Assembly: GCA_018389105.1 (NCBI GenBank)
Contig: JACATO010000045.1
Location: 62,001 to 126,000, forward strand
Length of the DNA: 64,000 nt
Source of the DNA: Nautilus pompilius
Lineage: Eukaryota; Mollusca; Cephalopoda; Nautilida; Nautilidae
Direction of reading: 5' to 3'
Within the stretch, counting starts at the first letter, position 1, and each line of letters opens with the position of its first letter. The notes under the pieces are model-generated. The model was not told the DNA's origin and did not search any database. It saw only the letters and a list, made by a program, of their open reading frames with translations. Below are positions 26,512 through 37,709 of this stretch, in pieces. The position numbers were made by a program, and so were the translations under genes.

Positions 26512-27180
26512 ACATAAAGTACACTATATGACAATGAAATAGTAGTTTTGTTACATTTTTCTCTCTCGATTTTACAAAATGTGTTCATTTTCTATTGATT
26601 ATCGTATCGCAGTAGTTGCCCACAATCTGCCATCTTTGTGATAACCTGACGGCCTTTCGAAACCGAACCGACTTCAGGAACCTAAAGACAATTTTTACAA
26701 GTCACATGATAATTCTGTGTCTGGGCTCGCTTTAGCTTCGTTTAAAGAACCCGAAGCTTTGAGCTTGACCGTAATATTTTATGAGACTAAAAGTTTTCTT
26801 TTCAACACTCAAGTGAATCGTTCTGACTCTTCCAGTTTAGGGGGACCGCATTTCCTTTCGAGAAGAATCGCATGTTGTCAACTTAGTCTATCGGTCACGT
26901 GCCGTCGGCGACAGATTTACGTCACCTGTTTCTAGCATTCGTCTCTTCTGAAACACATTTCTCTTCATCTACATTAAAACTTAGTTTGGGGGTGAAGTTG
27001 AGATAGTCACCACATCTTTTTTTGAATTTTAGACATTAAACCAAGGATCGCTATTGATCAACATTCTTAACTTTGTCTTACTTAAATGAGTGCCCGTTCT
27101 TTTGCATTTTTTCCCTCCGTCTCTTTACCCACACATGAGACCCTGCTCGGCGGCGTTCTTCCGTATATCGTCGACTTCAG

Positions 27181-27646
27181 TATCTCTCTCTCTCTCTCTG
27201 TAATGACGTCATCTCTCTCTGTAATAACGCCATCTCTCTCAATGTAATGATGCCATCTCTCTCTGTAATAACGCCATCTCTCTCTATGTACTGATGCCAT
27301 CTCTCTCTGTAATAACGCCATCTCTCTCTCTGTACTGACGTCATCTCTCTCTGTACTGACGTCATCTCTCTCTGTACTGACGTCATCTCTCTCTGTAATA
27401 ACGCCATCTCTCTCAATGTAATGATGCCATCTCTCTCTATGTACTGACGTCATCTCTCTCTGTACTGATGCCATCTCTCTCTGTAATAACGCACCATCTC
27501 TCAATGTAATGATGCCATCTCTCTCTGTAATAACGCCATCTCTCTCTATGTACTGACTCGGCATCTCTCTCTATGTACTGACGTCATCTCTCTCTGTAAT
27601 ACGCCATCTCTCTGTATGTACGCTCATCTCTCTCTCTTGTAATGAC

Positions 27647-27686
<40 letters not shown>
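27181..27686 (+). repeat. CRE satellite array, CT-strand orientation, locus 2
   Basis: The array is made of CATCTCTCTCTGTA followed by a variable ATGACGTC, CTGACGTC, ATAACGC or CTGATGC core, and ends in a pure (CT) run. Perfect TGACGTCA octamers start at 27204, 27336, 27357, 27378, 27445 and 27579; three successive ones are spaced exactly 21 bp. Many units carry the variants TAACGCCA or TGATGCCA. The long minus-strand frame across it (ER..DGVIT repeats) only reflects the repeat. Confidence 0.95.
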
Positions 27687-27689
<3 letters not shown>

Positions 27690-28931
27690 AAAGGTTTTAA
27701 ACCCACTAAGAGAAAGAATGCATTGGCCCTTCTTTTATGTCTGAAAATAAAATAATTTAATTTTTTTCTAAATACTGAAAGTCCTTAATATATTCAATGG
27801 TTTTAACAAAGTTCTTTCATTTTTATTTTTACATAAAAGCACCGTAGTCCACGACATTGTGATTCTCTATTATAGGTCGTGCGTCCATTGAATGCAAAGT
27901 AGTAAAATCGGTCTGGATCGGCTCATTGAAGGCTCTGACCTTTTGAAAGCAGACATTTTGGTGGATGGTCCGTCGTCTACAGTTCTTGGCACGTCGGGTT
28001 TTATCGTATCATTAAAGAAAATCGGATGAAGATAAAAGCGCACAGGCGTCTAAAATTATGAGCCCACAATATGAACATATTTTTCTTCCTTTTCAACACT
28101 TTATTGTTAATAAAAATGCTTTATCCCTAATTTCTAACAACCTTGTAGAATCAACCGAACTACATCTCAGAACAACTATTAATCGTCAGGTTGTCGTCAT
28201 GCGGAAAGCCACAGCCCTGATCTGACCAGCTGTCCGGCCGGTGACAGTCGGTTTGGAAGTAGTTTCGTGGCTGGTGAACCTATTTCCATTTTCCTTGACC
28301 TCTCGATCTAATTCATCCCGCTCAAGTTTCAGATCTGGAGATTCAAGGAGACAGGAAAAAAAAAGATGGTCATAAGCTTTTTCGACATTTTCTAAACAGG
28401 TATTTATACTGAGCTTCGCTTTCAACTTAATATTTCAAATCTACTCCCGACCGACCACAGCAGCGGTCCGCTTCTCAGCTGCCAAACAAAGCAGGAATAG
28501 TCATCAGCATTTGTACAAGAGCATAGGATGAGCTGGTAGTTATTCAAATCAATAGTAAGAGAGGATATTTAATGCACAGAATACAGAAATAACTTGCCCG
28601 GTCTACAACTATGCAAAAGTTAAACCTGATATCGTCACAATTAGTGGTTTGCATGTTCTGATCATGGTTTTTGTATGTTTCCTTTTGCATGCATTTTCAT
28701 TATTAAAGTGATGACAAAATAGATAAAGGTATTCATAAGATGGGCTCATGGTGTTAAACTTGTGTTTTATGTAAGAGTTATAAGTGGACATTGGTATGTG
28801 TTTGGCGACCTTTCATCGTAGGTGCGAAAGAAAGCATGTAGGGTAAAGATTATCAAAGAAAATATACAGGAAAAAGTGTAAATAGGGGATAACGAAAATA
28901 ACAATGTTGATTGATAGGCATTTGAATTATT

Positions 28932-29750
28932 AGAGAGAGAGAGATGATGACGTCAGTACAGAGAGAAGGAGAAAGAGAGAGAGATGATGACGTTAGTACA
29001 GAGAGAGATTACGTCAGTACACAGAGAGAGATGATGACGTCAGTACAGAGAGAAGGAGAAAGAGAGAGAGATGATGACGTTAGTACAGAGAGAGAGATGA
29101 TGACGTCAGTACACAAAGAGAGAGATGATGACGTCAGTACAGAGAGAAGGAGAAAGAGAGAGAGATGATGACGTTAGTACAGAGAGAGATGATGACGTCA
29201 GTATAGAGAGAAGGAGAAAGAGAGAGAGATGATGATGTTAGTACAGAGAGAGAGATGATGACGTCAGTACACAAAGAGAGAGATGATGACGTTAGTACAG
29301 AGAGAGATTACGTCAGTACACAAAGAGAGAGATGATGACGTCAGTACAGAGAGAAGGAGAAAGAGAAAAAGATGATGACGTTAGTACAGAGAGAGAGATG
29401 ATGACGTCAGTACACAAAGAGAGAGAGGATGACGTCAGTACAGAGAGAGAACATAGAGAGAGAGAGAGATGATGATGATGACGTTAGTACAGAGAGAGAT
29501 TACGTCAGTACACAAAGAGAGAGATGATGACGTCAGTACAGAGAGAAGGAGAAAGAGAAAAAGATGATGACGTTAGTACAGAGAGAGATGATGACGTCAG
29601 TACACAAAGAGAGAGAGGATGACGTCAGTACAGAGAGAGAACATAGAGAGAGAGAGATGATGATGATGACGTTAGTACAGAGAGAGATTACGTCAGTACA
29701 CAGAGAGAGATGATGACGTCAGTACAGAGAGATAACAGAGAGAGAGAGAG
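28932..29750 (-). repeat. CRE satellite array, GA-strand orientation, locus 3
   Basis: This array is related to the one at 27.2 kb but reads GAGAGATGATGACGTCAGTAC on the + strand, so it is inverted. I count 13 perfect TGACGTCA octamers (starts 28948, 29035, 29101, 29129, 29193, 29259, 29336, 29402, 29430, 29528, 29592, 29620, 29714) with interspersed ACGTTAGTAC and TTACGTCAGTAC variants. Distances of 28, 64 and 66 bp recur, indicating a higher-order unit containing an AGAAGGAGAAAG segment. No coding potential. Confidence 0.95.
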
Positions 29751-31451
29751 AATGGATACATGCAAGAATATCAAAGAAAGTTGATAGGAAAATAACCACC
29801 AACAGTAGATAAGATTCTGAGAGCGCGACTGGCTGGAGAAAAGAATGCAAAGCTTCCCCTCTTCACGAAGAGAGAAAAACAGAATGCCTAGCAAACAAAG
29901 GTAAGCAGGCAGAGAGAAGAAAGAATAGGGGTTGGTAAACGTTCTGAGGAAAACTAAACTATTGCGGGAATTCAAGAAATTAAAAACTCGCAAGTCAACC
30001 AACGTCCAACGGTACGCGCCGTTATAAGGCATCAGTCAAAGATCTCAACGCTTTTTAAAGCAGGAGAAATCTCGGCAAAATCCCCGCACAGGTAGTGTCT
30101 ATCTGCTAGGTGTAGTCCCGAACGGTTGGTATTCAACGTCATCACGTACCTATCCACAGACTAACCGTTCGCAGGCAATTCCTAAAGTGCTTCTGTGCTA
30201 GTAGCTCTGGGCGACCATATGTTTGGCCACTGATCATGCATCATTCACATTCACCAATGTGTCAGGGCTTAGCGTAAATATAATTTGTATTGTATCGGTA
30301 CAGTAGCGTACAAACGTTCAGCCACGCCTATTCATGATAAGGTCTGTACACCTAAAGCAAAGGGACATTTTAATCCTACTTTCGGTTTTCACATCAGTAA
30401 GGCGCACTAGATACTTCTCGTGACCAAGTTGGTGCGTATCCAATTGGAAATGTGAAAGTTTATCTCTCCGATTGCATTAATATTATATCCCAGAAAAAAT
30501 AATAACTGAGTTTGTTGCACGATTCCAAACTTCTTTCCAGATTATAGACAGACTTTAAGGTGAAGTAGCAGAAAACCGAGATCCTCACGTCGGAAGCTAA
30601 ATAGACAACAAGAAATAAAATACGTTGAAATTCACCGTAAATATCATCTAACTTGTAGTTACGATCCCATGTTTTATTTTTCGTAGTTTCCATGGGAAAC
30701 AGCGTGGCACTGCATTTTACCAAATCTGGTAGATGTCATGAGACTAGAGAATTTAACATTGCATCTACCATTAATGACAACAGATCAACGAAGGCATTCG
30801 AAAAACCACTATACACCATAAAGATACCGCGATGTTATTTACCATAGCGAAAAGAACCAGGCAAATCTACGAGCTGCTATAACAACTGGAAAACTATGAA
30901 ATTCTATTATTTCTTGCGAAATACCGTGACTGTTATTCATCATGCGTATGGCACGTTAACAGTTAGATTCTTAGTTTAAAGAGCAAATTTAAGGATACAA
31001 TACATTTTTAAAATCAAAAAAAAACCAGTCTATTCATAAAACCCTGTAAATAATTTTTAAAACTCGTCTATCGCACAGCTAAAGTACGTGGTTAAGACAA
31101 GCCAGAATAATTTGAAATGCGCTATATGTATTGAGGTTTAACCCGTAACTGACCAAACATAAAACTATTGGTCTGGATAAAAATTATCAACAAAACATAA
31201 ATCGTTCATCTGTTTTGTTTAGATATTTAAAATAAATTTGTGAGGGCATAGCACAATCTGGGCGTCTTTCAGTGAGTCAATACATTTAAAGAAACATCGC
31301 CAACAAACTTGATTTATTCCATGACAATATACATTTTTGCAGTAACTTAATCAGATAATTTAATTTCAAGGAAAATTCTAGTAAATTTTAATTATCGATA
31401 CTTTTCACACACATATGCGTATCCCTATAGCTCTCCTATTAAGATCGGAAG

Positions 31452-31474
31452 TACGAGGGACGTTCAGATGAAAC
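31452..31474 (+). mobile_element. Possible mariner-type terminal sequence, solo
   Basis: TACGAGGGACGTTCAGATGA resembles the common mariner start ACGAGGG.CGTTCAAA beside a TA. No matching inverted end and no transposase were found nearby, so at most this is a relic. Confidence 0.22.
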
Positions 31475-31740
31475 CCGACCGGTTACCATTACAGAGGTGG
31501 TATTTCAGCGTGCGTCAGAGTTGTGCACAGTCCTCTTAGGCGTTCGTATGGATTCTAGCGTTACTCTACTCTGTGCTCTCACTTGAAAAGAGCTCAAGGT
31601 CACGCAATGACGATCGCATAAATCGATGTAATAATACTTAATTCTTATACTTATTTCATAATATGTTGAGTATTCGTTTTAGTATTCGAACCAAATTACA
31701 AACAGTAATGCTTTTAACGTATTCGAACCTTTGACATCTT

Positions 31741-31988
31741 GAGAGCTAGATGGTCGTAATTTCGTGTGCAAATCGGCCAGGTACTTCACGTGTAAGAAAA
31801 CAACTAACTCCCCAGTCTCTGAGAGCTAGATGGTCGTAATTTCGTGTGCAAATCGGCCAGGTACTTCACGTGTAAGAAAACAACTAACTCCCCAGTCTCT
31901 GAGAGCTAGATGGTCGTAATTTCGTGTGCAAATCGGCCAGGTACTTCACGTGTAAGAAAACAACTAACTGCCCAGTCTCTGAGAGCTA
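31741..31988 (+). repeat. 80-bp tandem repeat, three copies plus 8 bases
   Basis: Copies start at 31741, 31821 and 31901; the first two are identical and the third differs at one base (C to G at 31970). A partial fourth copy, GAGAGCTA, follows. Each copy holds TTCACGTG, an E-box-like site. The near identity points to recent duplication or to assembly expansion. Confidence 0.97.
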
Positions 31989-34114
31989 TGTTTTAATGCA
32001 GTGATGTAACAGAGAAAAAAAACAAACAAAAGAAGAATTCTTTGTGTAACAGGAAATAATAATTCGAGCATCTGAGTGATACAGAGACTTCGACACCAAA
32101 AAGGTTCGTACTAAGCAGACCTCAAACCGAGATGGTCTGCGCGACTTACCTGTCTTTTGAGCAAATAAAAAAATAAATGAAAAATAAAATGTATTATTTA
32201 TTATTATTTCTTTCAGAGAGAAAACGACATCTTGCCGTTCGTTGGTCGGTTATCAGTTACGCCTCGTTTACGATGGACCAAGACCCGTTCATTACTATTA
32301 GGTTTTTATTCGATTTTTATTTTGAAAATATTTCTTATGTACTATTTTAAGCTATTTTGTTTGTTTAATTAACTATTTATGATCGGTTGCTATATCTGAC
32401 AAACTTTCAAACTGGGTGTTAATCTGTTTGCAATGCGTTTCCTCCATCTGCCCATCTTGGTTTGGATCTTGCTTAGGCGCTTGGACAAATCCCCAAGATA
32501 TGAACAAGACGATACCAAATGTTTACAGATGTCCCCGAACAAACCCTCCAAGTAAATATTAAACAAAAAATTGTCCGCAATAGAAAAGACTGTAAAGGGA
32601 GACAATTGTAGCAGTCGCTGGCCAAACCGGAAATTAATGGTCAACCCTCATCGTCCATCTTGGATATCCAAACGAAGAAGTGGAACACGAATAACAAAAA
32701 TAAAACATTTATAATCTAATCTAAATTAAATTTCCGTTTTCTTAAAAGAAGGAAAGAAAAAATTTGCTGGAAATTACAAAAGATGAAATTCGAGGAAATT
32801 TCTAATCAACTCGTATCAAGGACTTGAAATAAATAATAATTTAAAGAGTGGGGAGATAATCAGAATCATTTAATAGCAATATTGTAATTTAATTAACAGA
32901 AGAGATCGATTAAACACATTGTCTCCGCAGTAATAGAAATTTAAAAGTATGTAAACACTGTGTTTCTTGTGGACCACACAAGCTTTATTAGCGAGAATAC
33001 CGAGAGAACGCTCAATTATTCATTTTACCAAACGACACCAGCTCCAGAGTTAACAAGCTATAAAACTACTTCCTTCTTTCGATTAGAAATAACGTAATAT
33101 TTTCATAGAATAATTTTGCAAAAAAACAGAAACAACGCAAATCGATGATCTGACTTGAAGCATTTAAATTACTCTGGTGCTTGAGAAAATCAGAAAATAT
33201 ATTTCCTGTTTAAAAATAAGAATACCAATAGACGAAAATGGTTTTAGAATATGGCTTAACAACGCTAATGTAAGTAATCATAAACATTTTTTAAAGTATT
33301 TATACATTGTACTACTTTTCTGTGTGAACTAATCAGTTTTAATGCTGTTTATCCGATTAACTTACCTCTCGTGATGTAGTACCGGTTTATAAATGGATTC
33401 TGTTCCTTTCCGAATCCTGCCCCGACTTCCGAGGTCTTGAGAAGTTTCCCACTCTAGAAGAGGGCAGGGTAAAGAAAGAACAGCCTATCAGCGAAACCGG
33501 AAACCATCATTTGCTACAACCCTTTTCTCTGTCTGGCTGCGAGAGGAAAATCCACGCAGACGGATTGGTACAGACGAGCGAGAGAAGCTGTGCCGGCCGG
33601 CGTTTGACAAAGTATCCTTAATGCAGCGTCCGCAGTTGGGTTTAGCCTTTATGCAAAAGGTTAGTGCTAAAATATTTGTATTAAACGTTTGCCAAACTGT
33701 TAGCTGACCTATCCATGGTGAAAAGAGAGCGAAGGGGAAAAAAAACACGATGTTCCAAACACTCACAGATTTATCTCCCATGTGAATACTTCTCGCGCGA
33801 GATAGATAATCAATTCTTTGTGCCAAGAAGATCGCTTGCGCTCTACGTACTGTCAGTGCGTACTTCACCTATCTACCACCTTTTCTTCTTTTTCATTTCA
33901 TTAGAATATATGCAAGTAAGGTGTTGATAAAAAAATTTAGCATAAGACAAAGGAGCGGGGTAGAGCAGTGGAAGCAGAATCAGCACCGTTGGCCGTCGCT
34001 GATCGATTACCTTCAGACAGATACATGCTCAGCAGAGTTTGTTTGTCGCGACTCTTTTAGACAAATGTACCGTTTCGGTTTTATCGGATTTTCTCGATTT
34101 CTGTCCGTCTAATC

Positions 34115-34125
<11 letters not shown>

Positions 34126-34149
<24 letters not shown>
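34126..34149 (+). repeat. (ATT)n microsatellite
   Basis: Eight ATT trinucleotides after a poly(T) run, at the 5' edge of the GC-rich block. Confidence 0.93.
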
Positions 34150-34199
34150 TTCCCTTTTGTTTCAGTTTACTGACTCGGTTAACTGGTTTCCCGTGTCAT

Positions 34200-35720
34200 C
34201 CATCTCCTAGCGGGGATCGACGGGTCCGGATCAAGGGGCAGAACTCTTCAGCGAGCTGGTTCCTGACGGGAATGGCACTGGGGCTTCCGACCTTGCCAAT
34301 CCCATAGCTGGTTCTTGGACCACCAATAACTGGTATTAACGGAATGGTGGCGGCTGACTGACCCCTCTATCACTGGCTGAGATGTTTTTTGCTATTTACT
34401 GAAGCGTAAACAATGGTTTTTAAATGTCCATTAAAGATGCCACAGATACTCGCGTCGAGTTTCTGAAACTAGAACGGCGCAAGACGGATTGAAATAAAAC
34501 TTGGTGTTGGGGGGGGTAGGTGTGGAACAAATGCAACCCTGTGTAACCACAGCACACGAGGATCGCCATCTGTAAATCTAACAAAAGGACGGCGATCCGG
34601 CCGTCTCCACGCTGGTGCTTGCTCAAGATCCAGATACCGGCTCGCTTTCCCTACCGTGGCTGCGTAGGTTCTTAATCCTGCCGCCGGGATCTTCGCGGGT
34701 CGGCGATGGTTGGGTGGGATGGGTGGAGACGTTCCCCCGCCCGCTCGGTTCCAAATGGCTTCGAACTCCGTCGAGGCGAGACAGCGTCGCTCTGCTGCGG
34801 CCTTCGTGGGCTGCGTCCCCACTTCCCTGCACCGGTCTCTTCCGGCGCGACGATCGCATTCTCTGTGAATAATACCTACCGTACGAGCCTTCAGCTCCTA
34901 ATAGGAATAGCTGTTGTTGTTTATGCCGGCGATGCTATTTGGGTAACGGTAAACAAACCCCGGAATGTGCACCGGATCATTCCGCCGACAGCAGCTCGGC
35001 ATTTCTGACCTCGATGGCATCCGGGGCTCCGTGACGTCACGTCACGTGACAGGACCGCTCCGCTTTGGCCTCAGATGTTTTGGCGGACCACCCATAACAG
35101 CACGGAGAATAGAGGAGGGGGAGGTTAGTAAAACCTGATCTGACGGTGGGACTCGCTTGGAGTGGAGAATTATACCATTACTTGTGGGGAATCGTGTCGG
35201 AGTCAAGTGGAATCGTACCGACGCTTTACGGGGACAACCGGCTTTTATAGCTGCCATTTGCATTTTTTTTTAAAAAAAAAGAAAAGCTGGAGGATCGGAT
35301 CCCCGACGGTGAACAGGGGCCGCTCCCTGACCCAAACAGCTAGCACCCGGCACAAGATGGGCTCGCCCACCCGGGGGTGGGGCCGACCCGCAGTCGAGTC
35401 GCCGCTTTGTTCGGAGTCAGACAGGGATCCGTGCCCCCACCCCCTGCATCCGTTCGCACCAGTTCCGTCCGATGTTTATTAAAGAGAAATCAGGAACTTC
35501 AGACGGCTCCCTCTGCTCCGGTCTCTAGGATGTTAGGGGATGGTGCACCGCCCCCCCCCACCTCTCCATCACCACTGCGTTGTGGAGAAAGTTGAGGGAA
35601 AACACGAACGAACGCCGGGAATTAGAAGGCGAGAGCCAGACGCGTCAGGGGTCTTGTGATTAGCGCCAGGAACTTTTGCCAGCCCAGTTACCTCGACAGT
35701 GGATCGTCTTCATTAAGCCA
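34200..35720. promoter_or_regulatory. GC-rich, CpG-containing island, possible promoter region
   Basis: By eye this is the most GC-rich long segment, with frequent CG dinucleotides, many overlapping open frames on both strands (as expected at high GC) and the CRE/E-box composite at 35031. None of the frames (for example 34469-34822 minus or 35162-35482 plus) resembles a known protein. It is bounded by (ATT)n upstream and (CT)n downstream. Confidence 0.35.
35031..35050. promoter_or_regulatory. Composite CRE and E-box site
   Basis: GTGACGTCACGTCACGTGAC combines TGACGTCA (35032-35039) and CACGTG (35043-35048) within the window's most GC/CpG-rich block. bZIP (CREB/ATF) and bHLH-zip (USF/MYC) factors bind these palindromes and commonly do so in proximal promoters. 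No transcript start can be shown. Confidence 0.5.
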
Positions 35721-35813
35721 GGCAGCCCCGTTATCTCCACTCGCTCGGAAGAGTGGATTCTCACGGTGTGAAGCCGTGTTTTCGCATCGCTTCTTAGTAT
35801 AGAAGCTCAATTG

Positions 35814-35815
<2 letters not shown>

Positions 35816-35848
<33 letters not shown>

Positions 35849-35969
35849 TCTCTCTCTGCTGATCTTCTCTCTCTCTTCTCTCTCTCTCTCTCTCGCCTCT
35901 CTCTCTATCCTCTCTCTCTATCTCTCTGTATCTCCCCCCTCTCTCTCTTCTCTCTTCTCTCTCTCTCTC

Positions 35970-36009
<40 letters not shown>
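35816..36009 (+). repeat. (CT)n microsatellite with interruptions
   Basis: Almost continuous CT dinucleotides with CCATC, GATC and TATC interruptions, at the 3' edge of the GC-rich block at 34.2-35.7 kb. The overlapping 161-codon minus-strand frame is Arg/Glu-repeat shadow. Confidence 0.95.
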
Positions 36010-37626
36010 GGTACTGCGATGCAATTTCGTATGTAAAATGTCCATGCAAGCGATTTTTTTCTATTAGTTAGCACCTGGGCTCGTGCCACATATTTTCGAT
36101 ACATCGCCCAAACATCGATACAATCCACTTGCTCCAGAGTTCGTATTAAACAAGAGGTATGTTTGTTGCCCAATTAAACTGTAAGTCCATATTTCTCGCC
36201 TATGAATATTAACCTGAGGCATCTAATTTCTTTTAGTATCAATATTAACTAAAGATTTTCCGTCTGAAATCTTAAAATAATTCGTATTAGAGTTACTGTA
36301 ACGAAACAATACTTTTCAGCCATCTATTGTCTAAACATATCCAAATTACTTCCGTATCTAGATTACCAAAATGCTCACCTTGTGGAGTATTCTCAGACAC
36401 CGGTATAATTGCAATGATTAGCGTAGAAGCCTGCAGGAACACTCATTAGCATTTATACGAAAAACCCAACAATATAAATTCTATATTTTCGAGAACTTAT
36501 TATTAATGTAATATGTCCTTATTTTCCAGGTACTGCTGTCGAGACTTAATTCTACGTTGCTCTAATAATCAGATGGTTTTCATGCTCACAATGCACAAGG
36601 TATGTTATAAAAGTTTCTCTTTTGGTATAAATTTAAAAACTAATTGAACGAAATCTCTTTTCCAGATGTTAAAAATTCCCTTTAGTCGACCTTACTAAAA
36701 GTCTAATGTCTTTTATTTTTATGTTATAGTTAATTAAATAATTGTACTACTTTATATATTTTAAAACAAATTATTGAGTGTGTATTATGAGTTTATCAGG
36801 TGTAAAAATTCATTTCAACACTGAAGAAAATTTCTTTTGTTTTCTATTAAATTCTTCATGGAGCCTCTATACTGAGATGTAACTAGAGACTACTAACGGT
36901 AAATTTCAATAGCCCACACCTTCAGATATTATTCGAACTAAATAATACCTTTTTTTTCACCAAAATAAATATGTACATGCTGCATTAATTAGTATAATTA
37001 CGCTTAAAGAAAAAGATTCACAATATTTCGGATGGTGCAATAATTTTGTCTACCAGTGTAACTTATCGAGATGTCCACATTACCCTCACGTCTGCATTAC
37101 CAAAATCTAAGATCGCCCTTGCATTAATATCATGGAAATAAATTCTTCGTTATACAGACATTTACTATGCCTATTACACTGCATATCATTTTACAAATTT
37201 AATATTTTTTGTATTATTGAAAACCTGTTTCAGAAATTCCCATGATTAAAGTTTCTCGGGTCAGCATATTGCCCCAAAGTATAATATCTGGAATTTTAAT
37301 GTAAACGATTTATTTTTTAATGTCCATCATGAAAACGTTCTACGTTATTCAAATACCCTAATTTACACATGAATTCAATTACTTCTCCATCGCCGTATTC
37401 TACCCTTTTACAACCGAAAACGTTGGTACCTTTCTTGACCAATCTCTACCAAAGCATCTCAGATAACAGGTTCCTATTTAAGAGCTTGATGATCGAAGCC
37501 CCTGCATTAACATTGATATTTCCTTTCAGAAGGACAAACTGTCAAAGAAAACAAGTTCTTGTGTTACACCGGCCCATCCTCTGTCACATATATTTTTGGA
37601 AAAATGTTGAATGTAATGCAAGTCCA

Positions 37627-37641
37627 CCCTAACCCCCTAAC

Positions 37642-37704
<63 letters not shown>
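37627..37704 (+). repeat. (CT)n microsatellite preceded by telomere-like CCCTAA motifs
   Basis: CCCTAACCCCCTAACCC at 37627-37643 is followed directly by about 30 uninterrupted CT dinucleotides (37645-37704). Confidence 0.93.

Positions 37705-37709
<5 letters not shown>

Noticed and set aside
27082-27564. 160-codon minus-strand frame with repeated ERDGVIT/ERDDVST peptides
   Set aside because: It is only the translation of the CRE satellite; reading continues through because the repeat lacks stops in that frame.
32390-32644. 84-codon minus-strand frame with a coherent look
   Set aside because: Considered as a retroelement fragment, but no RT, integrase or transposase motif could be matched.
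35688-36173. 161-codon minus-strand frame rich in RERE
   Set aside because: Generated by the (CT)n tract; flanking codons are not protein-like.
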